A stretch of 64,000 nucleotides of DNA, taken from the NCBI GenBank assembly GCA_038562375.1, contig JBCFAY010000003.1:1-64000 (forward strand), given 5' to 3'. The notes beneath the pieces were generated by a model. The model was not told the DNA's origin, searched no databases, and saw nothing but the letters and a program-made list of their open reading frames with translations. Position 1 is the first letter of the stretch, and every line of letters starts with the position of its first letter. A program made the translations under genes and the position numbers. Of this stretch, positions 34,562-43,452 are shown piece after piece. This DNA is from JBCFAY01 sp038562375 (GTDB lineage Bacteria; Bacillota; Clostridia; Christensenellales; CAG-138).

Positions 34562-34918
34562 CTATTGCAGGTTTGTGAGCGCGTTTATAAGGATGTCTTC
34601 TTTAAAAGGTTTGACGATGAAACCCTTTGCGCCCGCGATGATAGCTTCGCGAACCATGTTCTCCTGTCCCATGGCCGAAACCATCAATACGCACGCATTT
34701 GGATCGTACGCAAGGATATCCTTAAGCCCTGCGAGACCGTCCCGCTCAGGCATCGTGATATCCATGGTCACGATATCGGGGGCGAGTTCCTTGTACTTTT
34801 GTTCTGCGACGGCGCCGTTTTCCGCTTCGCCGCATATTTCATAACCGTGTTTGACCAAGATATTCTTGATGGAGACCCGCATGAAGGCCGCATCATCTAC
34901 AATGAGTACTCGTGCCAT
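34562..34918 (-). CDS. cheY: chemotaxis response regulator CheY
   Basis: 118-residue single receiver domain. LIVDDAAFMR provides the acidic pair, TMDITMPERDG the phospho-acceptor Asp, VMVSAMG the conserved Ser, and FIVKPF the Lys. It carries the CheA signal to the flagellar switch; the switch genes fliM/fliN are not in this window. Between cheD and cheA. Confidence 0.95.
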   Translation of the reverse strand: MARVLIVDDAAFMRVSIKNILVKHGYEICGEAENGAVAEQKYKELAPDIVTMDITMPERDGLAGLKDILAYDPNACVLMVSAMGQENMVREAIIAGAKGFIVKPFKEDILINALTNLQ

Positions 34919-34952
34919 GGTTATTCCTCCTGATTATTTATCCTTATCGTCG

Positions 34953-35438
34953 TTAAATTATAAACTCCGCTTTCGGCATGGCCGTGCGCACAAGCATCTG
35001 CCCGCTTTGGCAGTCGAACACAACGGTCCGGCCGACCGTGCCGCCGGTCTCCTCTGCGACGACGGCGATTGAATGCTCCGCGAGAAGCTCATAGCATGCT
35101 AAGAGGTTCTTTTGCCCGATCTGCAGATAGTCGCTTTTGCCCAAGGATGCGAACATATGCGCGCCGCCCGCGAGCTTTGCGGTCAGCGATCGAAGATCGG
35201 CCCCCAAGAGCATCAGACGTTGGAGCAATTCATGTATTGCGGTATCCGCATATTTGGCGTGATACTCGGTCGGGCAGGCGCTCGGCGCACAGGGGAGCAT
35301 GATGTGCGCAAGCCCTCCGATGCGGTGTGCGGCGTCGTATAGCGCAACGCCGACACAGGAACCCAATCCGAGCGTCGTCAATGTGTCCGGCGCGCGGGAA
35401 ACCGCCAATTCCGCTATTCCGATCATGATATTCGCCAT
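34953..35438 (-). CDS. cheD: chemoreceptor glutamine deamidase CheD
   Basis: 161 residues. Catalytic Cys in TLGLGSCVGVALYD and His in GGLAHIMLP are present; KLAGGAHMF matches the family. Deamidates receptor Gln residues and binds CheC. The start at 35438 gives MANIMIGIAE, with AAAGGATGG upstream inside the end of cheC, one base after the cheC stop, so the two are translationally linked. Confidence 0.93.
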   Translation of the reverse strand: MANIMIGIAELAVSRAPDTLTTLGLGSCVGVALYDAAHRIGGLAHIMLPCAPSACPTEYHAKYADTAIHELLQRLMLLGADLRSLTAKLAGGAHMFASLGKSDYLQIGQKNLLACYELLAEHSIAVVAEETGGTVGRTVVFDCQSGQMLVRTAMPKAEFII

Positions 35439-35439
35439 C

Positions 35440-36066
35440 CTAAATAAGGCCCATCCTTTCGAGAAGCCTTTCATAGGAGTCGGAATCAGACAGCAGGAAA
35501 ATGCGGCCCGACACATGGTGGAGCTCATCCCTGAATTCGGCTTCAAGGAGCAGCACCACATCGCAGAGTTCCCCGTATCTGCAAGCGAGCAGGTTCATCA
35601 CGGCGCCGTACATATCGATTGCCATACTCGGCGGGGTGCATTGTATATTGAACCCGGTCAGGTCGCAGATTGCGGTAACATATGCGCCGCAGAGAATGTT
35701 GGCGACCTCGAGCGCCGCCGAATACTGCATCTCGCTTGGAAATGCGGCAGTTTGCTCCTCGTCGATGTCGGCGGCGCGGATGGCGGAATCGACAAGCCGC
35801 TGCGCGTCTTCCATATCAAGGAGCATGAGCAGGTGTCCGTTGATATCGCCCGATAATTCGACAAGCACCGCTGCGACGATTGCTTCCGGCCCATGGAAAA
35901 TCCCCGAGATATCGCTGAGCCCGCAAAATGACGCCCGGGCTACGCTCAAACCAATCGATTCCCCGAGCATGGAGGAAAGAGCGGTCACCGCGTGGCTTGA
36001 ACCGATGTTCTCAAGCTCGCGGAGAAAATCAAGATGCTGGTCGTTCAGTCCCTCAAGCGGTATCAT
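35440..36066 (-). CDS. cheC: CheY-P phosphatase CheC
   Basis: 208 residues. Both phosphatase motifs with the E-x2-N pattern are present: ELENIGSSHAVTALS near residue 16 and ALEVANILCGAYVTAI near 118. CheC dephosphorylates CheY-P and is activated by CheD, the next gene. The ATG at 36066 follows GAGAGGGG; the longer open frame upstream has no homology. First gene of the minus-strand che operon. Confidence 0.93.
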   Translation of the reverse strand: MIPLEGLNDQHLDFLRELENIGSSHAVTALSSMLGESIGLSVARASFCGLSDISGIFHGPEAIVAAVLVELSGDINGHLLMLLDMEDAQRLVDSAIRAADIDEEQTAAFPSEMQYSAALEVANILCGAYVTAICDLTGFNIQCTPPSMAIDMYGAVMNLLACRYGELCDVVLLLEAEFRDELHHVSGRIFLLSDSDSYERLLERMGLI

Positions 36067-36157
36067 CCGTTCCCCTCTCTCGTAATCGGTCCAAAATACG
36101 CGATCGAACCGGGCGCAAAAACGAGCATGTGCGCATCTTGCGACAGGCACATTCTCT

Positions 36158-36184
36158 ATATCGTAATATTTTTAGAAATGGTTA
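36158..36184 (-). promoter_or_regulatory. sigma-28-like promoter of the cheC operon
   Basis: Minus strand TAAC (36181-36184), 16-base spacer, ACGATAT (36158-36164), near the sigma-D pattern TAAA-N15-CCGATAT. It shares its -35 with the divergent plus-strand promoter. Confidence 0.4.
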
Positions 36185-36209
36185 ATTGTTTTTACGAATA
36201 ATCCGATAA
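36183..36209 (+). promoter_or_regulatory. sigma-28-like promoter of the fliK group
   Basis: TAAT (36183-36186), 16-base spacer, CCGATAA (36203-36209), upstream of the hypothetical gene at 36303 and fliK. Confidence 0.45.
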
Positions 36210-36302
36210 AATATGTACTGATTTTAGCGCGACATGCGATACGACTGCGCTATCCGGGCGAATGGCTTTTATATAGCGTAAAATGACATGGGGGGAACGT
36301 CC

Positions 36303-37055
36303 ATGAAAGCAGCAAGCCGATCTTTTTATCCCGTGGATAAAATCGATCCCGTCCAGGATTCAGCATTATCGCACGGCTGGACGGATGCACAAGGCCGAAT
36401 CGCCCATTTGGATGGAGTTGGCGCGCGAAAGGCCGATATCTCGCTGAAACTGATCGAGTCGCTCCTCGTCGTAACCGAAGGAAGGCGTCTGCGGTTGTAT
36501 ATGCCCGGCGTGAAAGCTTTTAATAAGGAACAGGCGCCGGCGGATCCCTGCTTCGAGATCCGCGACGGGTGGCGCGCTCTCTTTGAATACCATCGACTGA
36601 GCGCTCAGAACGAGACCGTGTGTCTTAGCACAGGGGGCAGCGTGCACCTCGGTGAAGGCGAGATGCTCGGATTTGATATGCATTTGGAGCTTTCCCGCGA
36701 GTATTGCCAAAAAAAGCAGCTGAGACTGCGCCTCGGGTGCGCCGCCGTTACCCTTGTTCCGGCGGGACGACAGGAGAATTGCGCGGGAGCGGCTGGGGGT
36801 GGGCACTGCACGGCACCTGCGCATAGGGGGGCGCGAAGCGCGTTCCAGGCTTCGCCCGGAAAGACGGAGGGAAGCCTGAATGAAGTACTCGTGTACGACC
36901 TTGACAACGACCGCTGGATCACGCCCAAGGATACCCTGTTCGATCTGCTTTCTCCAACGCTTGCGGTCAGCGAGCAGAACGTGATGCTGTTCCGCTTTGG
37001 GGCGGCGGGTTTCGGCGAGATTCACTTTTATGACGCGCCGATGTGCGCGGGCTGA
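36303..37055 (+). CDS. hypothetical flagellar-locus protein with EF-hand-like loop, probably internally deleted
   Basis: 250 residues. The parts GRRLRLYMPGVKAF, GFDMHLELSREY and VYDLDNDRWITPKDTLFDLL recall a larger uncharacterised clostridial family with Ca-binding D-x-D-x-D repeats. The loop DLDNDRWITPKD fits an EF-hand/dockerin pattern. Where that family has its central repeat domain, this protein has a Gly/Ala/Cys-rich stretch (about 157-195) encoded by GC-rich palindromic DNA at about 36775-36880, so the middle seems replaced. ATG 36303 has GGGGGGAA upstream. Precedes fliK. No function can be assigned. Confidence 0.55.
   Translation: MKAASRSFYPVDKIDPVQDSALSHGWTDAQGRIAHLDGVGARKADISLKLIESLLVVTEGRRLRLYMPGVKAFNKEQAPADPCFEIRDGWRALFEYHRLSAQNETVCLSTGGSVHLGEGEMLGFDMHLELSREYCQKKQLRLRLGCAAVTLVPAGRQENCAGAAGGGHCTAPAHRGARSAFQASPGKTEGSLNEVLVYDLDNDRWITPKDTLFDLLSPTLAVSEQNVMLFRFGAAGFGEIHFYDAPMCAG
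36834..36877. repeat. GC-rich palindromic insert
   Basis: CAGGCTTC and GAAGCCTG form 8-bp perfect arms, next to GCGCGAAGCGC. It contains GCGCGTTCCAGGCTTCGC, almost the same as a stretch in the cheA linker. Confidence 0.55.
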
Positions 37056-37117
37056 GTACCTTATTATTTCAAAACGGAAGAAGCATCCTATGGTCACTGC
37101 CGGATCGGTAAACGCCG

Positions 37118-38854
37118 ATGAGAATTGAATTAATACCGACGAATCAAGCGCAGCTCACCGGCAAAAGCGGACTGGAACCGGAATCCGTCGCCCTGGAGAG
37201 AGGCGAGATCATCAATGCCCGCGCGATCAATCAAAACGGCGATGCGCTGGTGTTTCGATCGCAGGATGGGAGGATTTTTTCCGCGAAGCTAAGCGACCCT
37301 TCGCTGATTCTGCCCGGGGATCAGGTCGAGTTTATGGTGACCGGCAGCTGTGCAGGGCGCGTCGTGCTGCATCTTTTGGGCGTCGATCCGGCGGCGCAGC
37401 GTTATGCGCCCGCGGGAGGGGAAAGCCTCGCGTCGAACGGCATCAGAATGGATGCCGCGGCGGCGGAGCTTGTAAAACTATTGCAAAGCATGGATCGGAC
37501 GACGTCGCCCGAAACGCTCCAAAAAGCTGTTGCCCTGATGAAAGAGCAAGGACTGGACGTTCGGGAGGCGGCGTTTTTTGTTGCCAACAACAAAGAGGGA
37601 ACAAAGGCGCAGATCGGCGCTCTGCGCTCGTTTGCGGGGGGAGAAACGCTCGGGAGCACCCTTCGCCAAATCGCGGCAACCATCGTGGATGCCGATGGGG
37701 ATTCCCCGGCGCGGCAGATCGCTGCGGGAGGCGAATTGCCTGCGGAGCAAGGAAACGCTGTTAAGGGCGGCGGCTCCGCGCGTGTTCCGGCGGGGGAAAC
37801 GGGAACGAAGGAAAGTGCCGCCGTGCCGCAAACGGCGGATTCTTCCGCGCGCGGGATACAGGCGGCTTCCAAAATCGAACAGCCCGTTCCGGCCGATATG
37901 GCGGGGGAACTTCAGAACCTGGCTGAAAGGACGGCTCAAACGGCAAAACAGGCGCTTCAGCCTGCCCGGGGCGCTCGACCGGCACCCGAGGGGCCCATGG
38001 CGTCGCCTGCGGATGGAATACAAAAAACGGATGCGCTTCGGCCCGAAACGGTGCGAATGCCGCCCGATGTCGCAAAGGTGGATCAAAGCGTTCCCGGGAG
38101 AAAGACGGAGGCGCCCGCGCAGGAACAATCCGATTCAGCCCCGGGCGGAATGCGTTTTTCCAACGCTCCGGAGCTGGAGGACGGCATAAATCAAAAAACA
38201 GACTTTCAACGGCAATCCGTGTCTAAGGAGGCGGATTTGCCCGGTGCGAAGGCGCTGGGGGGCTTGGCTGAAAAGCTACTTTCGGCTTTTACGGAGTTTG
38301 AGAACTCTGTGAGCGGAGCTTCGATCAAAAAGAACGCCGCCGCGGCCAAGGATCAGCTCGTTGCACTGGCGCGGCTGACTGCAGACGGCAAGGAGGCGGA
38401 GGCGCTCGCGCCAAAGCTCGTGCGGGCGGCGGCGCAGGGAATGCTTTTCCAGGACCTGGATCGGATTGCCTTCGCGCAGATCCCCGTTCACCTAAAACAG
38501 TACGATACGGCGGAACTGTATGTTTATAAACGTTCCAAACGCGGCAGAAGCATCGATGCTGAGAACACTTCGATGCTTATCGGCCTTACAACCGAGAACC
38601 TAGGTCGAATCGAGACGCTCGTGCGCGTCGAGCGCAAGAACCTTTCGCTTTCGTTCTATGTGGAGAATCAGGAGCTTACCGCTGAAGTAAAGGATAAATT
38701 GGATGATTTGGTCGTCGCGCTCAATGGTCTGGGGTTTCGCGTGTCGGGCGCGAAAGTCGATCTCCTTAAGGAACGCACGACGCCGCAGACCGCAGAAAAA
38801 ACTCTGGCTGCCGCGATAAAAAAGACCGGTGTGGGGTTTGATTGCAGGATATGA
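37118..38854 (+). CDS. fliK: flagellar hook-length control protein FliK
   Basis: 578 residues in the usual FliK layout: N-terminal part (1-130), a long Ala/Pro/Gln/Glu linker (about 200-330) expected to act as ruler, and a C-terminal Flg_hook-like domain (about 430-560; LGRIETLVRVERKNLSLSFYV). Secreted substrate that switches export from hook to filament type through FlhB. The stop overlaps the next gene by ATGA. Sequence conservation is low, as usual for FliK; placement before the FlhB-like protein supports the call. Confidence 0.75.
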   Translation: MRIELIPTNQAQLTGKSGLEPESVALERGEIINARAINQNGDALVFRSQDGRIFSAKLSDPSLILPGDQVEFMVTGSCAGRVVLHLLGVDPAAQRYAPAGGESLASNGIRMDAAAAELVKLLQSMDRTTSPETLQKAVALMKEQGLDVREAAFFVANNKEGTKAQIGALRSFAGGETLGSTLRQIAATIVDADGDSPARQIAAGGELPAEQGNAVKGGGSARVPAGETGTKESAAVPQTADSSARGIQAASKIEQPVPADMAGELQNLAERTAQTAKQALQPARGARPAPEGPMASPADGIQKTDALRPETVRMPPDVAKVDQSVPGRKTEAPAQEQSDSAPGGMRFSNAPELEDGINQKTDFQRQSVSKEADLPGAKALGGLAEKLLSAFTEFENSVSGASIKKNAAAAKDQLVALARLTADGKEAEALAPKLVRAAAQGMLFQDLDRIAFAQIPVHLKQYDTAELYVYKRSKRGRSIDAENTSMLIGLTTENLGRIETLVRVERKNLSLSFYVENQELTAEVKDKLDDLVVALNGLGFRVSGAKVDLLKERTTPQTAEKTLAAAIKKTGVGFDCRI

Positions 38855-39162
38855 ACCAGAAGATCGATAAAAAAGAAAAGCGTCCCCGCGCCGCGGCGAT
38901 CCAATACGACCCGCAGCGGGACAACGCGCCGTGTATCGTAGGGCTTGGAGAGGGCGAAGTCGCCCGCAATATGATCAAAACGGCTGAGGAGCACGACGTA
39001 GCCATCGTCGAGAATCCATCGTTGTGCGATGTGCTCAATAAGATGAGCGTCGGCGACGAAATACCCGAGGAATTGTACGATGTGGTGGCGGAGATTTTGG
39101 TATTTATCAGCAGGCTCGACGATGATCGATCCCAACGGTACTTGGCGGCTAAAGACAAATAG
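38851..39162 (+). CDS. FlhB C-terminal domain-like protein (YlqH/FlhX)
   Basis: 103 residues matching the cytoplasmic domain of FlhB: AAIQYDPQRDNAPCIVGLG, then VGDEIPEELYDVVAEILVFI. The self-cleaving NPTH of FlhB is absent, its place taken by the APCIVGLG region. Small FlhB-C proteins next to fliK are known from Bacillus (ylqG-ylqH). Starts within the fliK stop (ATGA), so translation is coupled. A full-length flhB is at 51.7 kb. Confidence 0.85.
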   Translation: MNQKIDKKEKRPRAAAIQYDPQRDNAPCIVGLGEGEVARNMIKTAEEHDVAIVENPSLCDVLNKMSVGDEIPEELYDVVAEILVFISRLDDDRSQRYLAAKDK

Positions 39163-39320
39163 AACCGCATAGGCAAAGTTCATAAAGGCTTATAGGATAT
39201 GGGAGGAGCATCCCTGCCCCGGCTTTTGCGCTCATTGCGCAAACGTATAGTTTTCCCTTTGCACCCCATCCGCCGAATCCATCAAAATCGTATTATTATG
39301 CGCATCTATAAAAAACCATT

Positions 39321-39346
39321 TAAGTTGTGCGCGGATATACCGATAT
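39321..39346 (+). promoter_or_regulatory. sigma-28 (FliA) promoter of fliD
   Basis: TAAG (39321-39324), 15-base spacer, CCGATAT (39340-39346); one mismatch from the sigma-D consensus TAAA-N15-CCGATAT. About 75 bases before fliD, a classical late gene. FliA itself is encoded at 57.5 kb. Confidence 0.75.
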
Positions 39347-39420
39347 AGTATCCGTACGGCACGATCTGGACGGCGAATGATCCGTAGCGAACCAAACGAC
39401 TTGATAAGGAGTGTTGATCG

Positions 39421-40944
39421 ATGGCGTCCGTCAGTGAATTAAATCGTCAAGTGCTCAGGTTTTCGGGCATGTCCTCCGGCCTTGACACCGAGTCGATCGT
39501 GGAGAGCCTTCTCAAGGTCGACCAGTTCAAGGTGGATAAGCAGCAGAAGCTCAAGACCAAGCTTGAATGGAAGAGCGAGGCGTATCGGGATGTAAATCTG
39601 CAGCTTCGCACGTTCCGCCAGAATAACATGAGCGTGCTCAATGCCGCGACAAACATGTTTTCGAGCGATGCCTATAAAACCTATAAAACCACGATGCTTA
39701 CCGACAGCAACGCGGTTTCGGTGAGCGCGAACAGCGCCGCTACGGCGGGGACGATGACGATCAACAGCATCACGAGGCTCGCGAAGGCGGCCTCGCAGTC
39801 GAGCGCAGGGATATTCTCCGGCGATATCTCGCTGGAGACCGCCTTGGCGGATCTCGATTTCGCAAACGATCTAACGTTTGAGGACGGTGAGATTTCCTTT
39901 TCGATAAACGGCGAGACCTTTGCATTTGACGAGGAAACTTCGCTTTCAACGGTCATCAACACGGTGAACGCCAACTCCAAAGCGGGCGTGACGATGAGCT
40001 ACAGCAGCCTGAAAAAGGGCTTCACGATCACCGCAAAGGAGACCGGCGCGGACAGCACCGTCAATATCGTCAATTTAAAGGGCAATGCTTTCTCGGATGA
40101 GAACAGCGCTTTCGGCATCGATCAGGGGGAATATCATGGGCAGAACGCGCTGTTGAGCATCGATTCCGTTACGGTCGAAAAATCCACCAACACCTTTACG
40201 ATAGACGGGATCACCTACACGCTCAAGGGGGAGACCAATTCCGCGGTATCCTTCTCGGTGGAGAGGGACATCACCTCAACCTACGATAAAATCGTTAGTT
40301 TCATCAACAACTATAATGAGCTCATCAGCGGTCTGCAATCGAAAATCGACGAGGAAACCTATTCCGCATATGAACCGCTCACCGATGACGAGCGGGAAGC
40401 GCTGAGCGAGACCGAGGCGACCAAATGGGAGGAAAAGGCCAAGAGCGGACTGCTCCGCTACGATTCCAACATCTCGTCGCTGCTGAGCACGATGCGTCAG
40501 GCTTTCTATGAAGCCGTGCAGGGTACGGGAAAGAGCCCCGCGGATATCGGGCTCTCAACGGGATCCTATGCCGACAAAGGGAAAATCATTATCAATGCGG
40601 ACAAGCTGAAGGAGGCGCTGGAGAACAACCCGGATGAAGTGGCGAGGATATTCACCAACGCCAGCTCGTCCACGGATACCACGACCAAATACAAGGAATC
40701 CGGACTTGTTGCCCGTATTTCCAACGCCATGTCCCAGTATACCGAGACATCGACCTCGGTAACGCTTGCGAATAACGACGAAGCTGTTACCAAAGCCGAT
40801 GAACGCCTGGAACAGCTCCAGGATTGGCTCCAGGAGAGAGAGGACAGCTATTGGAAGAGATTTACCGCGATGGAAACCGCGATCGCCACGCTCAACAGCC
40901 AGACGAGCTGGCTGCAGTCGCAATTGGGCGCGTTAAGCTCCTAA
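39421..40944 (+). CDS. fliD: flagellar filament cap protein FliD (HAP2)
   Basis: 507 residues. FliD N-domain (about 10-110; VLRFSGMSSGLDTESIVESLL) and C-domain (about 260-490; YDKIVSFINNYNELISGL, PADIGLSTG) with the helical C-terminal tail needed for capping. Secreted, guides flagellin polymerisation at the filament tip. First gene of a late operon fliD-fliS-fliT-yaaR-cheW-cheW-mcp behind a sigma-28 promoter. Confidence 0.95.
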   Translation: MASVSELNRQVLRFSGMSSGLDTESIVESLLKVDQFKVDKQQKLKTKLEWKSEAYRDVNLQLRTFRQNNMSVLNAATNMFSSDAYKTYKTTMLTDSNAVSVSANSAATAGTMTINSITRLAKAASQSSAGIFSGDISLETALADLDFANDLTFEDGEISFSINGETFAFDEETSLSTVINTVNANSKAGVTMSYSSLKKGFTITAKETGADSTVNIVNLKGNAFSDENSAFGIDQGEYHGQNALLSIDSVTVEKSTNTFTIDGITYTLKGETNSAVSFSVERDITSTYDKIVSFINNYNELISGLQSKIDEETYSAYEPLTDDEREALSETEATKWEEKAKSGLLRYDSNISSLLSTMRQAFYEAVQGTGKSPADIGLSTGSYADKGKIIINADKLKEALENNPDEVARIFTNASSSTDTTTKYKESGLVARISNAMSQYTETSTSVTLANNDEAVTKADERLEQLQDWLQEREDSYWKRFTAMETAIATLNSQTSWLQSQLGALSS

Positions 40945-40996
40945 ACCTTGTCAAAATCCAGCTAAACCAAACGATATCGGAGGATAGCGTAACGAT

Positions 40997-41395
40997 ATGC
41001 ATGCATTAGCAAACCCGTATCAGAAGTACAAACAGCAGGAAGTTCTCACCGCAAGCCCAATCGAATTGATCATCATGCTTTACGACGGCTGTATGAAACA
41101 GCTCAAGCTTTCACGGCTGGCGATACAGGACAGGGAAATCGAAAATGCGAACAAAAGCCTGCAAAAGGCTTCGCGCATTATCGTCGAACTGGTAAATAGT
41201 CTGGATTTTCATTACCCGATGGCAAAGGATCTCTTGAATCTTTACGAGTTTATGCTCGCCGAGATCCGCGGCTGCAATATGACCAAGGATACTCAACCGA
41301 TCGAAGGCGTTCTGGAGCTTTTAGGCTCCCTGCGAGAATCCTGGGTTCAGATCGCGCGCTCGGGCGTCGGCTCCATGGCCGTGATGGAGGAATAG
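40997..41395 (+). CDS. fliS: flagellin export chaperone FliS
   Basis: 132 residues, normal for FliS. N-terminal NPYQKYKQQEVLTASPIELIIMLYDG is the family hallmark. Binds the flagellin C-terminus in the cytoplasm. The flagellin gene itself is not in the window. Six bases before the next gene. Confidence 0.95.
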   Translation: MHALANPYQKYKQQEVLTASPIELIIMLYDGCMKQLKLSRLAIQDREIENANKSLQKASRIIVELVNSLDFHYPMAKDLLNLYEFMLAEIRGCNMTKDTQPIEGVLELLGSLRESWVQIARSGVGSMAVMEE

Positions 41396-41400
41396 CTTAA

Positions 41401-41847
41401 ATGGAACCCATTGCGCAGCAGCTCAATGCGAATCGAATCAAAAAACGGGATTTGCTTCTTAGGCTTTATAGGCTTACCGTGCGGCAGGCCGACGCCATTG
41501 GGAAAGACGATATCGTCAGGCTGGAAGACGCTTTAAACGGGCGGCAAAGGCTGGCCGCCGAGATCGAAGTCCTCGACCGGGCATATCGGGAGCTCCTCGA
41601 TACCGCCATGTCGCAATCGGGCATTGCCGAAACGGCAGCATCCGCAGCAGCGCCGCTTGAAGAGGAGATGCGCGGGATCATACGCGAGACGATCGCGCTT
41701 GACGCGCAGAGCCGGGAGGATGCCCAGAAAAAGCTGGAACAATATAAGTCCGAGCTCAAGCGCGAGCTGAAATCCTCGCAGAGGATGAATTCTTATATGG
41801 GGATGTTCCAGCCGGTGGAAAGCGCATATATCGATTCCAAAAAATAA
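41401..41847 (+). CDS. FliT-like flagellar chaperone
   Basis: 148-residue, almost all-helical protein with coiled-coil-like heptads (about 75-135) in the position of fliT after fliS. FliT binds FliD. Sequence identity to known FliT is not evident by eye; FlgN-like or other export chaperone is possible. Confidence 0.6.
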   Translation: MEPIAQQLNANRIKKRDLLLRLYRLTVRQADAIGKDDIVRLEDALNGRQRLAAEIEVLDRAYRELLDTAMSQSGIAETAASAAAPLEEEMRGIIRETIALDAQSREDAQKKLEQYKSELKRELKSSQRMNSYMGMFQPVESAYIDSKK

Positions 41848-41865
41848 AATCTCGGGAAGTTAACT

Positions 41866-42318
41866 ATGAGGGTTAAGGACATCCAGTCGGTCGCAGCGCA
41901 AATCCCAACCGTTGCCATTGCAGAGGATAAAAAAGGCAGCGGCTCTTTCGAGCGTGAATTTAATCGACGGATGACGCACTACGGTAATCTCGAGTATGAG
42001 AAATACGTCAAGGAATTACAGGACAAGATCGCCAAGCAGGGCGAACTGATCGGTCAAAAAGCGGATATTGCCGCCTACCAGAAATATCGGGAACTGATCA
42101 TCGAGCTTCTGAACCAAACGGCAAGCAATGCTTACGCGCTCGGGAAAAGTGAAAAGTTCGATTCGCGCGGGCGCCATAAAGTGTTTATGGTCATTCGTCT
42201 GGTAAACAAAAAGCTGGATGAGCTTGCCTCGCAAATCCTGAATGATGAGCAGGACCGCCTCACAATGCTCAATCTGGTGGATGACATCCGCGGAATGCTT
42301 GTGGATCTGTTCTTGTGA
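41866..42318 (+). CDS. YaaR family protein (DUF327)
   Basis: 150 residues with the YaaR pattern: LQDKIAKQGELIGQKADIAAY, YRELIIELLNQ, SEKFDSRGRHKVFMVIRLVNKKLDELA. Function unknown; often near flagellar or DNA-replication genes in Bacillota. Located in the late flagellar operon here. Confidence 0.85.
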   Translation: MRVKDIQSVAAQIPTVAIAEDKKGSGSFEREFNRRMTHYGNLEYEKYVKELQDKIAKQGELIGQKADIAAYQKYRELIIELLNQTASNAYALGKSEKFDSRGRHKVFMVIRLVNKKLDELASQILNDEQDRLTMLNLVDDIRGMLVDLFL

Positions 42319-42349
42319 TCGAATAGAAATCGAAGGAAAGGGCCTTGAT

Positions 42350-42814
42350 ATGGAGTTGAATCACGCGGAGGATACGGCCGCTGCGCTGGAGACACGGCCG
42401 GACCGATACCTGAAGTTTTTCCTGGATGAGCAGGCGTATGCGCTGGCTCTTGGATATGTGCAGGAGATCATCGGGCTGCGCCCGATTACACGGCTTCCTA
42501 AAATGGAGAACGATATCCTGGGCGTGATCAATCTTAGAGGCAGCATTGTTCCTGTCATAGATACGCGCCAAAGACTCGGGATGGTGGACCAAAAAGAAGC
42601 GTCTTCCTCCTGCATCGCCGTGATCGCCGCGATGCAGATGGAGGTCGGACTGATGATTGATCGGGTCGATGAAGTTATTTCCATCGCAGAGGATCAACTG
42701 CTGCCGTCCTTCGCTAAAGGCGGGGATGCGCGCATGGAACAGGTTATTCAGGCGATCGCGATGACGGAGAACGGGCCGGTCATGCTCTTGTGCCCGGACA
42801 CGTTGCTGCATTGA
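42350..42814 (+). CDS. cheW: chemotaxis coupling protein CheW (copy 1)
   Basis: 154-residue CheW domain: RYLKFFLDEQAYALALGYVQEI, GVINLRGSIVPVIDTRQRLG, GLMIDRVDEVISI. Links receptors to CheA. ATG 42350 follows GAAGGAAAGG; the long frame upstream overlaps yaaR and is not used. Confidence 0.93.
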   Translation: MELNHAEDTAAALETRPDRYLKFFLDEQAYALALGYVQEIIGLRPITRLPKMENDILGVINLRGSIVPVIDTRQRLGMVDQKEASSSCIAVIAAMQMEVGLMIDRVDEVISIAEDQLLPSFAKGGDARMEQVIQAIAMTENGPVMLLCPDTLLH

Positions 42815-42921
42815 TCCGAAGCGCGGGCGAAACCGGTGCCGATGCAAGGCTCGGCGATCGCGGATATCGCAATAAGCCGCTCAACATGGCGGAACGGCAT
42901 TGTATAACTGGAGGAAAACTT

Positions 42922-43452
42922 ATGGCTCGTTACCGATCGGAATTGATGGAAAAAGAGCATGATGATGCGCAGCACCATCGCTATTTGACATTTTGGGTCG
43001 AAAAAGAGATCTTTGGGGTCGATCTGTTGCAGGTAAGCGAAATCCTGGAGATGCGGCCGATTACCGAACTGCCCGAGACGCCCGACTTCATCCGCGGGAT
43101 GATTAAACTTCGAAGCCAGATGATACCCGTAATCGATCTGCGGATCAAATTCGCAAAGAAGTCGGCCCAATATGACGATAGGACCTGTATCGTCGTGGTC
43201 AAGACAAAGGAAATAACCGTCGGCCTGATTGTGGATCGCGTGCTGGATGCGATAACAATCCTGCCCGAGGATATTGTTCCGCCGCCCCAATACGGGGTTG
43301 ACGGGCAGAGCCAATACATCAGCGGTGTGGCCAAAAGCAAAGAACAGATCAGTATTCTTCTTTGCAGCGAACGGCTCTTCCGGGAAGATGAGATGAGCAA
43401 CATCAAAAATATCTGTATGTCTGGTGAGAGGGATGAGTATGAAGCAGTTTAA
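42922..43452 (+). CDS. cheW: chemotaxis coupling protein CheW (copy 2)
   Basis: 176-residue CheW: RYLTFWVEKEIFGVDLLQVSEI, GMIKLRSQMIPVIDLRIKF, GLIVDRVLDAI. ATG 42922 has GGAGG eight bases upstream. Its end overlaps the receptor gene, so CheW and receptor synthesis are coupled. Paralog of copy 1, but clearly diverged. Confidence 0.93.
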   Translation: MARYRSELMEKEHDDAQHHRYLTFWVEKEIFGVDLLQVSEILEMRPITELPETPDFIRGMIKLRSQMIPVIDLRIKFAKKSAQYDDRTCIVVVKTKEITVGLIVDRVLDAITILPEDIVPPPQYGVDGQSQYISGVAKSKEQISILLCSERLFREDEMSNIKNICMSGERDEYEAV

